The notes below the pieces were generated by a model. The model did no database searches. It was given only the letters and a program-made list of their open reading frames with translations, and was not told the origin of the DNA. From the NCBI RefSeq assembly GCF_047971885.1, contig NZ_JBKEAE010000063.1, forward strand, positions 1 to 64,000: a stretch of 64,000 nucleotides of DNA. The letters are read 5' to 3'. Made by a program: the position numbers and the translations under genes. The stretch comes from Tropicimonas sp047971885. GTDB taxonomy: Bacteria; Pseudomonadota; Alphaproteobacteria; Rhodobacterales; Rhodobacteraceae. Of this stretch, positions 1 through 9,530 are shown piece by piece (position 1 is the stretch's first letter; each line of letters begins with the position of its first letter).

Positions 1-441
1 TGGCTCGCCACCGGCAGCCCCTGCGGCCCGGCCGCCTGCACGGGCATGGCCGGCGGTGCCGGGCTGGTGGCGATCAGGTACACCAGGGAGCCCGAAGCGG
101 TCGCCCGGGTGATGGATTTCCTCGCCTCCGAAGATGTGGTGCGCGAATTTTCCGAGCGCACGCTGTTCCTGCCGGCCAACAAGACCGTGGTCGAAAAGGG
201 CGGGCTGGAATTCGTCACCGACGATCCGCAGGTCAAGACGGCGCTCGACGCCTTCGTCGCCGCCTCGGCGCGCCAGTCGCCGGCCGCCGACGCCATGCCG
301 GCATGGAAATGGGCCTCGGCCTGTTACACGGCGCTGGTCACCCGCACCAGCCAGGCGATGGCCGGCGAAATGTCGCTCGACGATGCCTTCGCGCGGATGG
401 ACAGCGACATCGAAGAGCAAGTCAAGCAAGCCGGACAATGA
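1..441 (+). CDS. ABC transporter sugar-binding protein, C-terminal part (5' truncated)
   Basis: The frame is open from the first base of the window (W-L-A-T-G-S-P...) to TGA at 439-441, so about 146 C-terminal residues of a larger periplasmic protein are present. The helix-rich tail with a 'F-L-P-A-N-K' stretch and an acidic terminal helix is typical of family 1 extracellular sugar-binding proteins. The stop codon overlaps the start of the downstream permease (ATGA), and two permeases and an ATPase follow, which fixes the role as the substrate-binding subunit of a CUT1 importer. The substrate cannot be told from this fragment. The start codon and signal peptide lie left of the window. Confidence 0.8.
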   Translation, partial: WLATGSPCGPAACTGMAGGAGLVAIRYTREPEAVARVMDFLASEDVVREFSERTLFLPANKTVVEKGGLEFVTDDPQVKTALDAFVAASARQSPAADAMPAWKWASACYTALVTRTSQAMAGEMSLDDAFARMDSDIEEQVKQAGQ

Positions 442-1445
442 CGGCCCCGGCGGAAAAGACCCTGGTCGGCGCGGTGCTTGCCGCGCCGGTCCGCTGGCTG
501 GCGCAGGCGGCCGATGTGCCGCTGCGCTGGTGGCAGCGGGTTGCGGGGCGGGGCGGGATGATCGCCTTCTTCCTGATCCCCAACATGGCGGTATTCGGGA
601 TCTTCGTCCTTGTCCCGCTGGTCATCAACTTCGCCTATTCGGTCACCGGGGGGACCGAGCTTTTCCTGCCCGACCGGCCCTATGTCGGTGACGCGCATTT
701 CGACCGCCTGCTGAGCTGCGAAAACCACTTCGATCCCGCCACCTGCCGCGACGACCTGTTCTGGACAGCGGTGTGGAACACGGCGAAATTCGTCATCTTC
801 CAGGTCACCGCGATGACCGGCGTGGCGATGATCACCGCGCTGATCCTGAACCGGGCGATTCCGGGGCGCGGTTTCTGGCGCGCCGTCTTCTTCTTTCCGG
901 TGCTTCTGTCGCCGGTCGTTGTTGGCCTGATCTGGCGCTGGATCCTCCAGCGCGAGGGGATTCTGAACTTCTTCATGATCGAACTGGGGCAGGATCCGGT
1001 CAACTGGCTGCTGGAGCGCGGCTGGGCCTTCACCGCAGTGATCGGCGTTTCGGTCTGGGCGCATATGGGGTTCTACGCGCTGATCCTGCTGGCCGGGCTT
1101 CAGGCGATCCCGCGCGACATCTACGAGGCCGCCACCATGGACGGCACCCCGGCGGGGCGGATCTTCTGGCGCATCACCCTGCCGCTTCTGTGGCCCAACC
1201 TGCTGGTGGTGATCGTTCTGGCGCTGATCCGGGCGGTGCAGGTCTTTGACGAGGTCTTCGTGCTGACCTCGGGCGGGCCGGGCACGGCGACGCTGTTCAT
1301 GACGCAATACATCTATGAAACCGGCTTTGCCTCGATCCTGCGCAATCCCGGCGTTGCCTCGGCGGCCTCGCTGATGATGGGCGGCGTGCTGGTGGTGCTG
1401 ACACTGGCGCAACTGGGCCTGACCCGCTGGAGGGACCGGACATGA
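438..1445 (+). CDS. CUT1 sugar ABC transporter permease (MalF/UgpA type)
   Basis: This is an inner-membrane subunit of a carbohydrate ABC importer, 335 residues from the ATG at 438, which overlaps the stop of the binding protein by 4 bp. The in-frame ATG at 303 lies inside the upstream gene and is unlikely. About six membrane segments are visible. The EAA loop reads E-A-A-T-M-D-G-T-P-A-G (about residue 235), the contact site for the ATPase. Between the first two membrane helices there is an extra periplasmic stretch with two cysteines (roughly residues 70-110), seen in a subset of these permeases. Its stop overlaps the start of the next permease. Substrate is not determined. Confidence 0.9.
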   Translation: MTAPAEKTLVGAVLAAPVRWLAQAADVPLRWWQRVAGRGGMIAFFLIPNMAVFGIFVLVPLVINFAYSVTGGTELFLPDRPYVGDAHFDRLLSCENHFDPATCRDDLFWTAVWNTAKFVIFQVTAMTGVAMITALILNRAIPGRGFWRAVFFFPVLLSPVVVGLIWRWILQREGILNFFMIELGQDPVNWLLERGWAFTAVIGVSVWAHMGFYALILLAGLQAIPRDIYEAATMDGTPAGRIFWRITLPLLWPNLLVVIVLALIRAVQVFDEVFVLTSGGPGTATLFMTQYIYETGFASILRNPGVASAASLMMGGVLVVLTLAQLGLTRWRDRT

Positions 1446-2497
1446 ACGCACGTACCTTCCTGACCCGCCGCCGGGGCGGAACCGGCTGGCACTGGACCGA
1501 TATCGTGACCTGGGTCTGGCTGGTCGGCGGGCTGATCGTCATGTTCGGCCCGGCCTTCTGGCTATTGATGTCATCCTTCAAGTCTCCGGCGCAACTGGCT
1601 GAATTTCCACCATCCCTGCTGCCTTATCAGCCTGAAACGGCGCTGGTCGAACGCGGCGGCACGGCCACGGAACTGCCGCTATACGACGTGGTGACGCCCG
1701 ATGGCGAAACCCGGCGTCTGGCCGAACTGCGCCGGGTCGGCACGATGTCGAACCTCGTCGATCCGGCGAACCCCGAGGAAATCGTCCGCGTCAACATCAA
1801 CGACCGCAAACCGGTGCGCACGATAGGTTTCGCGTGGAAGAACTATACCGAGCCGCTGGAAAAGAACAATTTCGGGCGCTATCTGTGGAACTCGGTCTTC
1901 GTCACCACGATGGCGACGCTGATAACGCTGCTGACCAATTCCATGGCCGCCTTCGCCCTGTCGAAATACGAGTTTCGCGGCCGCAATTCGGTGATGCTGC
2001 TGATCGTGGCGACGCTGATGATCCCGCTGTCGGTGAACCTCGTGCCGCTCTATTCGGTGATCTCGTCGCTGGGCCTGCTCAATTCGCTCTGGGGGGTGAT
2101 CCTGCCCACGGTCGCCACCCCGACCGGGGTGTTCCTGCTGCGCCAGTACATGCTGACGATCCCCGACGAACTGCTCGAGGCGGCGCGCATGGACAAGGCC
2201 AGCGAATGGCAGATCTACTGGCGGATCGTGCTGCCGCTGACCGCGCCGGCGCTGGCGGTTCTGGCGATCTTCTCGGTCGTCTGGCGCTGGAACGATTTCC
2301 TGTGGCCGCTGATCGTGCTGAGCCGCAAGGAACTGTTCACCCTTCAGGTCGGGCTCAACACCTTCGCGGGCGAGTTGAACGTGCAGTGGCACTATATTCT
2401 GGCGATGACGGTGGCGACGATGATCCCGGTGGTGGTGGTCTTTGTCTTCCTTCAGCGCTTCATCACCGCCGGCATTGCCGGCACCGGACTGAAATAG
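1442..2497 (+). CDS. CUT1 sugar ABC transporter permease (MalG/UgpE type)
   Basis: This is the second permease of the operon, 351 residues, starting at an ATG that overlaps the previous stop (ATGA). The EAA loop is E-A-A-R-M-D-K-A-S-E (about residue 245). An unusually long hydrophilic insert (about residues 50-140) sits between the first membrane helix and the core and is predicted periplasmic. It makes the protein longer than the usual 270-300 residues of MalG homologues. Such inserts occur in a subgroup of sugar permeases; whether this one contacts the binding protein is inference. Confidence 0.9.
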   Translation: MNARTFLTRRRGGTGWHWTDIVTWVWLVGGLIVMFGPAFWLLMSSFKSPAQLAEFPPSLLPYQPETALVERGGTATELPLYDVVTPDGETRRLAELRRVGTMSNLVDPANPEEIVRVNINDRKPVRTIGFAWKNYTEPLEKNNFGRYLWNSVFVTTMATLITLLTNSMAAFALSKYEFRGRNSVMLLIVATLMIPLSVNLVPLYSVISSLGLLNSLWGVILPTVATPTGVFLLRQYMLTIPDELLEAARMDKASEWQIYWRIVLPLTAPALAVLAIFSVVWRWNDFLWPLIVLSRKELFTLQVGLNTFAGELNVQWHYILAMTVATMIPVVVVFVFLQRFITAGIAGTGLK

Positions 2498-2506
2498 GAG
2501 GCTTCC

Positions 2507-3529
2507 ATGGGTCACATCGAACTTGAGAGCCTGAACAAGAGCTTCGGCGCGCACGAGGTGCTGAAGGACATCGACCTCGAGATCGGCGAGGGTGAACTGG
2601 CGGTTTTCGTCGGCCCGTCGGGCTGCGGGAAATCGACCCTGCTGCGGCAGATTTCAGGGCTCGACCAGCCGACATCGGGGCGCATCCTGATCGACGGGCG
2701 CGACGTCACGCGTGTCAGCGCCGCCGATCGGGGACTGGCGATGGTGTTCCAGTCCTATGCCCTCTACCCGCACATGTCGGTGCGCCAGAACCTCGCCTTC
2801 GGGCTTCAGAACATGAAGATGGCCCGGGACGAGATCGACCGGCGGATCGCCGATGCGGCGCGGATGCTGGAAATCGAGCCGCTGATGGCGCGCCGCCCCG
2901 GGCAGCTTTCGGGCGGACAGCGGCAACGGGTGGCGATCGGCCGGGCCATCGTGCGCGATCCGACCGCCTTCCTGCTCGACGAGCCGCTGTCGAACCTCGA
3001 TGCGGAACTGCGCGTCTCGATGCGGGCCGAACTGGCGGCGCTGCATGCCCGGCTGGGGGCGACGATGATCTATGTCACCCACGATCAGGTCGAGGCGATG
3101 ACGCTGGCCAACCGGATCGTCGTTCTGCGCGCCGGCCGGATCGAACAGGTTGCCGCGCCGCTCGATCTGTTCGACCGGCCGGCGAACCGCTTCGTGGCCG
3201 GGTTCATCGGTGCGCCGTCGATGAATTTCCTGACCCCCGCCGAGGCCGTCCCGCTGCTGGCCGGCCATGCCGCCCCCGCCGGTACGGCGCTGATCGGGGT
3301 GCGTCCGCAGCATCTGGTGCCCGCCGAAGGCGGGCTCGACATGTCGGTCACGCTGGTCGAGGCGCTCGGCACCGAAACGGTGATCCACGGCGCGATCGGC
3401 GGCGGAACCCGGCTACTGGCCACCGAGCCCGGCCAGATGCGCGTCGCGGCGGGCGAGCGGATGACGCTGGGCGCCGATCCGGCGAGCCTTCATTTCTTCG
3501 ACGAAGGCGGGCTCCGGCTCGACGGCTAG
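2507..3529 (+). CDS. Sugar ABC transporter ATP-binding protein (MalK/UgpC type)
   Basis: Cytoplasmic ATPase of 340 residues that energises the two permeases upstream. Visible motifs are Walker A G-P-S-G-C-G-K-S-T (about residue 38), the Q-loop in M-V-F-Q-S-Y-A-L-Y, the signature L-S-G-G-Q-R-Q-R, Walker B F-L-L-D-E-P and the switch histidine in Y-V-T-H-D-Q. A C-terminal regulatory TOBE-like domain (about residues 240-340) is of MalK type but short. A good ribosome site (AGGAGG) precedes the ATG by 5 bases. The gene ends 3 bp inside the convergent TRAP permease gene, so the two transcription units meet tail to tail without spacing. Confidence 0.93.
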   Translation: MGHIELESLNKSFGAHEVLKDIDLEIGEGELAVFVGPSGCGKSTLLRQISGLDQPTSGRILIDGRDVTRVSAADRGLAMVFQSYALYPHMSVRQNLAFGLQNMKMARDEIDRRIADAARMLEIEPLMARRPGQLSGGQRQRVAIGRAIVRDPTAFLLDEPLSNLDAELRVSMRAELAALHARLGATMIYVTHDQVEAMTLANRIVVLRAGRIEQVAAPLDLFDRPANRFVAGFIGAPSMNFLTPAEAVPLLAGHAAPAGTALIGVRPQHLVPAEGGLDMSVTLVEALGTETVIHGAIGGGTRLLATEPGQMRVAAGERMTLGADPASLHFFDEGGLRLDG

Positions 3530-5757
3530 GGCGTTGCGGCCGGCGCCCGGCCCGTCGCCGAGGCGCGGGCCAGAACCAGCACCACCAGCGCCAGCCCCGC
3601 CGCGATGGCGATCCAGCCCGGCGAAATCAGGAACAGGCCGCCGAGCGTGAGCGCGGCCTTTTCCCACAGCCTGAGGTCGCGGCCGAACCAGCCGATATAG
3701 GCCGCCGACAGGGCGAGGATGCCGACAAGCCCCGACAGCAGCGCCACCACAAACTCGACCGGCGAGAAATCGACGAACAGCAGGCTCGGCGCATAGACGA
3801 ACATGAACGGCACCAGCGCCTTGCCCATCGACAGGCGGAAGGCGGTGGTGCCGGTGGTCATCGGCTCGCTGCGCGCCAGACCCGCCGCCGCATAGGCCGC
3901 CAGCGCCACCGGCGGCGTCACATCGGCCAGAACGCCGAAATAGAAGACGAAGAAATGGGTGGCGATCAGCGGGACGTCGAATTGCAGCAGCGCCGGCGCG
4001 GCAATGGAGGCGAGGATGATATAGGTCGGCGTGGTGGGAATTCCCGCGCCCATGACGATGCAGGCGACGGCGACGAACAGCAGCCCGCAGAACAGCGCAA
4101 GGCTGCGTTCGGACAGGAGCCCGGTGAAATCGAAGGCGATCAGCCACGCGGCCAGATCGCCGGCAAGCTGCACCACGGCGGCCGAGAACTTGAAGCCCAG
4201 CCCGGTCAGGGTGGTCATCCCCAGCAGGAAGCCGACACAGGCGCAGGCCGCCCCGATGGCAAGGGCGAATTTCGCCCCGTCCTCGAAGCCGCGCACCAGC
4301 CGCGGCGGGGTCAGAACGGTCGAGGTGTCCATCGCCGTATTGCCGAGCGCCCGCATCGCCAGCGGCACATAGGAAAAGGCGACGGTCAGCACGATGCCCC
4401 AGAAGGCGGCCAGAAAGGGCGTGTATTGCATGAGCAGCATCGCCACCATCACGCCGAGCGGGACAAACAGGTGCCACGACCGGGCCAGCACCCGCCCGAA
4501 CCGCGGAATGCGGTCGGCGGTCAGCCCGGTCAGCCCGAGCCGTCTGGCCTCGAAATGCACCATCAGCAGGATGGCGACATAGTGGAACAGGGCCGGGACG
4601 ATGGCGATCAGGATAATCTCGTTATAGGGCACGCCGAGCATCTCGGTCATCACGAAGGCCGAGGCGCCCATGATCGGCGGGGTGATCTGCCCGCCGCACG
4701 AGGCCGAAGCCTCGACCGCGCCGGCGAACCGGGCCGAAAAGCCCGATTTCTTCATCAGCGGAATGGTGAAGGCGCCGGTGGTCACGGTATTGGCGATGGG
4801 CGAGCCCGAGATCATGCCGAAAAAGCTCGACGCGACAACCGAAACCTTGGCCGACCCGCCCGAGGCGCGGCCGGCGATGATCGTCGCCAGGTCGATGAAG
4901 AGCTGCCCCAGCCCGCTCATCTGCGCCAGGATGCCGAACAGCACGAAGTGGAAGACATAGGTCGCCACCACGCCGACCGCGACGCCGTAGATACCCTCGG
5001 TCCCGACATAGAGATGGTTGATGATCCGGGTGATGCTGTAGCCGCGATGGGCGAGGATGCCCGGCAGGTACGGCCCGACCAGCGCGTAGAGCAGGCAGCC
5101 GATGCCGATATAGGCCAGCGTCGGCCCCATGGTGCGGCGCGTCGCCTCCAGCGTCATGACGATGGCGATCAGCCCCATCATGTAGACCGGCTCGGGCGGG
5201 TTACCGACATTGTCGATGAAGATATGGCGGAAGAAAAGGGTCAGATAGGCCGAGAACCCTGCGCCGAAGGCGGCGAAGATCCAGTCGCGCAGGCTTACCT
5301 TCTCGGGATCGGCACCCCTGGGATTGAGCGGCAGCGTCAGCGCGATCAGCACCAGCATCACGCCGGCAAAGACCGTTTTCAGCCCGCCCGGCGGCAGCGA
5401 TCGCATGAGGTCGTAAAGCAGGTAGAGGTAGAAGGCGGCAAAGACCAGCGACTGGACCCACAGCCGCGCATCCGGCCGGGCGCGCTTGCGCGGGAAGACG
5501 AGAAAGATCAGCCCCATCACGAAGGTCAGGTGGATCGTCCGGTGCATCACCTCGTTCAGCAGGCCGAAACCGGCGGTATAGACGTGAAACAGCGACAGGG
5601 CGACCGAGGCGACGGTGACGAACCTGGCGGTCAGGCCGGTCAGGTGGCGGAAGTTCGATTCCGAATCGTATTCGCGGACCAGCGCCTCGACCTCGTCGGC
5701 GTCAAGCTCGTGATCGTCGGGGTCGAATTCCGGCGGCGGCGGGGTCTTGATCGTCAA
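3526..5757 (-). CDS. TRAP transporter fused permease (TAXI type, DctQ-DctM fusion)
   Basis: A 743-residue multi-pass membrane protein of the TRAP fused-permease family, which combines the small and large subunits and works with TAXI binding proteins in sodium-driven uptake of organic acids. The large-subunit part contains G-S-P-I-A-N-T-V and P-P-I-M-G-A-S-A-F type loops typical of DctM. The start is a TTG (5757-5755) that overlaps the TGA of the DUF1850 gene by 4 bp (TTGA) with AAGGAG upstream; the next in-frame ATG is about 70 residues in, so TTG is the best start. The 3' end overlaps the convergent ATPase gene by 4 bp. Confidence 0.92.
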   Translation of the reverse strand: MTIKTPPPPEFDPDDHELDADEVEALVREYDSESNFRHLTGLTARFVTVASVALSLFHVYTAGFGLLNEVMHRTIHLTFVMGLIFLVFPRKRARPDARLWVQSLVFAAFYLYLLYDLMRSLPPGGLKTVFAGVMLVLIALTLPLNPRGADPEKVSLRDWIFAAFGAGFSAYLTLFFRHIFIDNVGNPPEPVYMMGLIAIVMTLEATRRTMGPTLAYIGIGCLLYALVGPYLPGILAHRGYSITRIINHLYVGTEGIYGVAVGVVATYVFHFVLFGILAQMSGLGQLFIDLATIIAGRASGGSAKVSVVASSFFGMISGSPIANTVTTGAFTIPLMKKSGFSARFAGAVEASASCGGQITPPIMGASAFVMTEMLGVPYNEIILIAIVPALFHYVAILLMVHFEARRLGLTGLTADRIPRFGRVLARSWHLFVPLGVMVAMLLMQYTPFLAAFWGIVLTVAFSYVPLAMRALGNTAMDTSTVLTPPRLVRGFEDGAKFALAIGAACACVGFLLGMTTLTGLGFKFSAAVVQLAGDLAAWLIAFDFTGLLSERSLALFCGLLFVAVACIVMGAGIPTTPTYIILASIAAPALLQFDVPLIATHFFVFYFGVLADVTPPVALAAYAAAGLARSEPMTTGTTAFRLSMGKALVPFMFVYAPSLLFVDFSPVEFVVALLSGLVGILALSAAYIGWFGRDLRLWEKAALTLGGLFLISPGWIAIAAGLALVVLVLARASATGRAPAATP

Positions 5758-6230
5758 GGGGATTTCTCCTTGGGGCAGGGCGCCAGCGTCAGGGCGGGCA
5801 GCCCGAGGCGCGCCAGCGGCAGGGCGCTGCCGGCCACATGCAGCGTGTTGGCGTATTCGGCCTGAATCCGCAGCGCGATGGGCCCGGTGGGGCGCGCCAG
5901 ATCGAGGATGAAGCGCCCGTTCTCGTGCCGCCAGCCGGTTGCGCCGACCTCGGCCGCGACCGAGGGCAGCCCGGCACCATGGGCCTCGAAAATCTCGGCT
6001 ATCTGCACGATCCGGCCGTCGGTCAGCCGGTAGAGATCGGTCACCGGCGTTTTCGACACCGAATGAATGAAGCTGAGGGCAAATTCCCCCTCAGGGCCAG
6101 TGGCAAGGCGCATCACCGTGCCGCCCCCGTGCGTCGGCGACAGGCACAGCCATTCAGGCCCGGCGGCGGGCAGGGGACCTGCGGCGGCAAAGGCGGCAAG
6201 CGCCGCCATTCCCGCCAGGCGCTGCCCCAT
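5754..6230 (-). CDS. DUF1850 domain protein, TRAP-TAXI accessory
   Basis: A 158-residue protein with an N-terminal hydrophobic signal-like segment ending near A-A-G-P. The family hallmark F-I-H-S-V-S-K-T-P-V-T-D-L-Y is at about residues 54-67. DUF1850 proteins are regularly found between the TAXI binding protein and the fused permease, as here, so a role as an exported accessory of this transporter is likely; its biochemical function is not known. The start ATG overlaps the TAA of the upstream binding protein by one base (TAATG) and its stop overlaps the permease start, so the three genes are translationally coupled. Confidence 0.85.
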   Translation of the reverse strand: MGQRLAGMAALAAFAAAGPLPAAGPEWLCLSPTHGGGTVMRLATGPEGEFALSFIHSVSKTPVTDLYRLTDGRIVQIAEIFEAHGAGLPSVAAEVGATGWRHENGRFILDLARPTGPIALRIQAEYANTLHVAGSALPLARLGLPALTLAPCPKEKSP

Positions 6231-7210
6231 TATGGGGCAACGCCCTTTTCCTCGTAATATTTCGCCGCACCGGGATGAACCGGGATCGACACGCTCTCCA
6301 GCGCCTTGTCGAGCGAGATCTGCCGGCCCATCGGATGCACCTGGCCCAGAGTCTCGGTGTTCTCGTAAAGCGCCCGGGTTACCGCATAGATGATATCGTC
6401 GGACACGCCGTCATGGGTGGCCCAGATCGCCCGCACCGCCAGCGTTTCCACGTCGGAATCGACACCCTTGTAGCTGCCGGCCGGAATCACCGAACTGGCA
6501 TAATAGGGCTGGGTTTCCTGCAGCTTTGCGATGGCCGGGCCGTTGAGCGGCACGATGCGGATATCGTGGCCGTTGGCCAGATCGGTCACCGACGAGGTCG
6601 GCAGGCCGGCGGTGATCAGCGAGGCGTCGAGATTGCCGTCCTTGATCTTGTCGACCGACTGGGCGAAAGACGAATAATCCTCCGAGACATCCTCGCGCGC
6701 CATGCCGTGGGCCGCCAGCAGGTCGCCCAGAAGCTGCCACTGGCCGGACCCGGGCGAGCCCGAGGAAACCGACTTGCCCTTCAGATCCTCGAATTTCGCG
6801 ATGCCGCTGTCGGCGCGCACCACAAGCTGCACGGTCTCGGGATAGAGCGCGCCGATGGCGCGCAGGTTGCCCAACGCCGCGCCGTCGAACTGGTTGATGC
6901 CCTTGTAGGCGGCATCGAGGATATCGGCGGCGGCAAAGGCGGATTCGATCTCGCCCCGGCCAAGCAACTGGGCGTTGGCGACCGAGGCGTTCCCGGTCTC
7001 GGCGGTGGCCGACAGTTTCGTGTCGGGCAGTTCGGCGGTGTTCGAGATCAGTTGCGCCAGCATGCCGCCGAGCGGGTAATAGGTGCCCCCGGTACCCCCG
7101 GTGGCGATGCCGAAAAACGTGCGTCCCTGCGCCGATGCGGGAAGCGCCGCCAGCCCGGCGAGGGTGACGGCCGCGGTCGAACCGATAAATCCGCGTCTGG
7201 AAAATGTCAT
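6230..7210 (-). CDS. TAXI family TRAP transporter solute-binding protein
   Basis: Periplasmic binding subunit (326 residues) for the TRAP system below. The Tat-type signal F-S-R-R-G-F-I-G is followed by a hydrophobic run and A-S-A-Q cleavage site, then the TAXI opening F-F-G-I-A-T-G-G-T-G-G-T-Y-Y-P-L-G. I place the start at 7210 because GGGAGC lies 6 bases upstream of that ATG and the Tat motif then sits at the N terminus; an in-frame ATG at 7228 would add six residues. It is the first gene of the SBP-DUF1850-permease operon. TAXI proteins bind dicarboxylates or amino acids such as glutamate; the ligand here is unknown. Confidence 0.92.
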   Translation of the reverse strand: MTFSRRGFIGSTAAVTLAGLAALPASAQGRTFFGIATGGTGGTYYPLGGMLAQLISNTAELPDTKLSATAETGNASVANAQLLGRGEIESAFAAADILDAAYKGINQFDGAALGNLRAIGALYPETVQLVVRADSGIAKFEDLKGKSVSSGSPGSGQWQLLGDLLAAHGMAREDVSEDYSSFAQSVDKIKDGNLDASLITAGLPTSSVTDLANGHDIRIVPLNGPAIAKLQETQPYYASSVIPAGSYKGVDSDVETLAVRAIWATHDGVSDDIIYAVTRALYENTETLGQVHPMGRQISLDKALESVSIPVHPGAAKYYEEKGVAP

Positions 7211-7385
7211 GTGCAGCTCCCTGTTCATTGTGTCCTGTCCGATGCCCGCCGGATTTGTTCCGGTCGCGGCAAGCGGTGTCCTGAAACGATCCTGACAAAG
7301 CCGGCGAGCAAGTCAACGCCCGATTTCGCTGCGAAAAGATGTGATTGCGCTGGATGTTTCAACCGATGCGCGATGCCCGGCGCGC

Positions 7386-8792
7386 TCAGGCCGGCCAGAA
7401 GGCATGGGCAAGCACCCAGATGGTCAGCAGCGCGGCCACGACCAGCACGTAGAGCCCGTTCCAGCGCAGCCCCACATGCAGCGCGCTGACATTGCCGAAC
7501 GAGCCGATCAGCAGCGTCGTGGCGGTAAAGGGCGAGCTGATCCCGCTGACCGCCCAGCCGGCGGTGATCGCCGTCACCAGCGCCGCCGGCGCGATGCCCA
7601 TGGCGACCGGATCGGGAAGAAGCGGCGCGATCAGCGTGACGGCGAGGATCGGGTTCATGCCGAACTGACCGAGCAGCGGGATGACCCAGACCAGCCCCGC
7701 CAGCACCAGCCAGACCGGCCACGCGGCAAGATCGAGCCCGGCCCCCGCCATCAGCGGCGCCAGAAGCGGGGCGCCGACGGTGCCGATGTAGCCGGCCATC
7801 ATCAGCAGCGTCAGCTCGCCCCGGTTGCCCGGCAGGTCGGTGCTGAAATAGTCGCGCAGCCGTTTCGCCAGGGTGAAATCCAGCGCGCCGCCCGCATGCT
7901 GGATCAGCGCCCAGCCCAGTGCCAGCAGCGGCACGATCGCCATCACGGTCCCGACCACGCGCACGCCGGTCGCCGCGTGCAGGGCAAAGACGCTGCCGCC
8001 CAGCAGCACCAGCAGCAGCGCCAGCGGCCACAGGCTCGCCCACGATCCGGCGGGGGTGGCCCGGGCGGCGGGGCGGGGCGGGACGCGCGGCTTGAAGATC
8101 GTGTCGAGCGCCCAGCCGGTGCCGGCGAGGATCAGCGCCGAAACCGCCCCCGGAAGGGCCGCATCCGCCCAGCGTGCGCCGGGGATCAGCGCGGTCGAGA
8201 TCGCCATCGCAAAGGCCAGCGGCGACCAGGGAAGCGACGAGATGAAGCCGCGCTGGATCGCCAGCAGCATCCGGCGCAGCCGGTGGCGGCGGATCAGCGG
8301 ATCGGGCTCGGCGCGCGCGCTGGCCGAAGCCAGACTGCCCAGAAGCGAGATCGCCCCGTAATTGAGCGGCAGGGCGAAAAGGTGCCCGCCGAGCGTCAGC
8401 GCCGCATAGCGCCGCCCCGGCGGCTGACCGGCCAGAAACCCGCCCGCCCGGGCAATCCCCGGCGAGGTTTCGGCAACGTTGCGCAGCGTCGAAAGCGCGG
8501 TGAAGAACGAGCCGATGAAGGTGGCCGACAGCAGCCCCTTCAGCGCGACCGCCTGCCAGCCGTCCGAGGTCAGGGCGAGCAGGGCGGTCAGCAGGATCCC
8601 GGCGGCGATGAAGGCGCGGCGCGACCGCCGCACCCTGAGCGCCAGCAGGGCCAGCACGCCGGCGGCGGCCGCCGCCGGCAGACCGTCGGGCAGGCCGGCG
8701 CCCCATTCGCGCAGCACTGACAGAAGCGTCAGCAGAACCAGCAGGCAGGAGGTGGCCAGATCGGTCCCGGCGCGCCAGGTCGTCGCGGTCAT
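7386..8792 (-). CDS. Unidentified polytopic membrane protein, ion-transporter-like
   Basis: 468 residues with about 11-12 hydrophobic segments. I do not recognise a named family. The C-terminal half (G-Y-I-G-T-V-G-A-P near residue 335, F-G-M-N-P-I-L-A, A-V-S-G-I-S-S-P-F-T-A-T-T) has the two re-entrant-loop look of the ion transporter superfamily (citrate/ArsB/NhaD-like), so a secondary transporter is a fair guess. It lies 12 bp downstream of a TetR regulator in the same direction, suggesting one transcript and control by that regulator. The N-terminal 100 residues carry a positively charged loop (R-V-R-R-S-R-R). About 175 bp without a gene separate it from the TAXI operon. Confidence 0.7.
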   Translation of the reverse strand: MTATTWRAGTDLATSCLLVLLTLLSVLREWGAGLPDGLPAAAAAGVLALLALRVRRSRRAFIAAGILLTALLALTSDGWQAVALKGLLSATFIGSFFTALSTLRNVAETSPGIARAGGFLAGQPPGRRYAALTLGGHLFALPLNYGAISLLGSLASASARAEPDPLIRRHRLRRMLLAIQRGFISSLPWSPLAFAMAISTALIPGARWADAALPGAVSALILAGTGWALDTIFKPRVPPRPAARATPAGSWASLWPLALLLVLLGGSVFALHAATGVRVVGTVMAIVPLLALGWALIQHAGGALDFTLAKRLRDYFSTDLPGNRGELTLLMMAGYIGTVGAPLLAPLMAGAGLDLAAWPVWLVLAGLVWVIPLLGQFGMNPILAVTLIAPLLPDPVAMGIAPAALVTAITAGWAVSGISSPFTATTLLIGSFGNVSALHVGLRWNGLYVLVVAALLTIWVLAHAFWPA

Positions 8793-8804
8793 CGCACCGG
8801 CACC

Positions 8805-9530
8805 TCAGATGCCGCCATGCGTCTGGGCCCGGGCATGCACCGAACCGGTGGTGGCACCGAGCGCCGGAAGTCCGGCCAGGAAGATGGCGATGGCCGCCCG
8901 GCGCCGTGTCCGGATCCGCTCTGCTGTGGGTGCGGGCAGATCCGGCCCGAGCAGCCGCGACAACGGGTTGTCGAAGGCCATGTCGATCAGGATCAGCGCC
9001 GCCAGATCGATACGATCCGCCGGCAGGCCGATCTCGCCGCGCGCGACCGCCGTCCGCAATTCCGACGCGACATTCCGTTCGAGCAGTTCGCGCCCTTCGG
9101 CCAGGGTACGCCGGGCCAGAACCGGAAAGGTCCGCGTTCCGGCAATGATCGCGCGCAGCAGTTCCAGCCGGTGCGGCTCGGTCGCCGGGTCCTTGTCGAT
9201 CGTCAGGAGAAGATCGAGCCGGTCAGCCAGCGCAAGCCGGCGCGCGGCGGGATCGAGTGGCTGAAAGACCGTCTGCGCCACCCGGCGGATGGCCGCCTCC
9301 AGCAGGGCCTCGCGGCTGCCGAACATCCGGTAGAGCGTGCGTTTCGACATGTGCGCCCGGTCGGCGATCGCCGTCATCGTCACATCGTCGAGCTGTTGCT
9401 CCGACAGGAGCCCGCCCGCCGCCTCCAGCACCAGCGCCTCGCGCGTTTCGGGCGAAAGCTGTAACGGCCGCCCGCGGCGCCGTGCCGTAACACCCACACC
9501 CTCGCGCGGGCACTCGCCCTGTCCGCTCAT
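8805..9530 (-). CDS. TetR family transcriptional regulator
   Basis: 241-residue DNA-binding regulator. The N-terminal helix-turn-helix region (about residues 35-80) includes D-D-V-T-M-T-A-I-A-D-R-A-H-M-S-K-R-T-L-Y-R-M-F, the standard TetR pattern, and the rest is a helical ligand domain. The start at 9530 is chosen because GGAGGA lies just upstream; the longer frame from 9605 lacks this. It is divergent from an RND efflux adaptor gene and upstream of a putative transporter, the classic position for a TetR repressor of drug efflux. Target genes are inferred from position only. Confidence 0.9.
   Translation of the reverse strand: MSGQGECPREGVGVTARRRGRPLQLSPETREALVLEAAGGLLSEQQLDDVTMTAIADRAHMSKRTLYRMFGSREALLEAAIRRVAQTVFQPLDPAARRLALADRLDLLLTIDKDPATEPHRLELLRAIIAGTRTFPVLARRTLAEGRELLERNVASELRTAVARGEIGLPADRIDLAALILIDMAFDNPLSRLLGPDLPAPTAERIRTRRRAAIAIFLAGLPALGATTGSVHARAQTHGGI

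Noticed and set aside
3955..5865. 636-codon plus-strand frame across the TRAP permease
   Set aside because: Composition is Q/H/R/G-rich with no membrane segments or known motifs; the minus strand encodes a clear TRAP fused permease.
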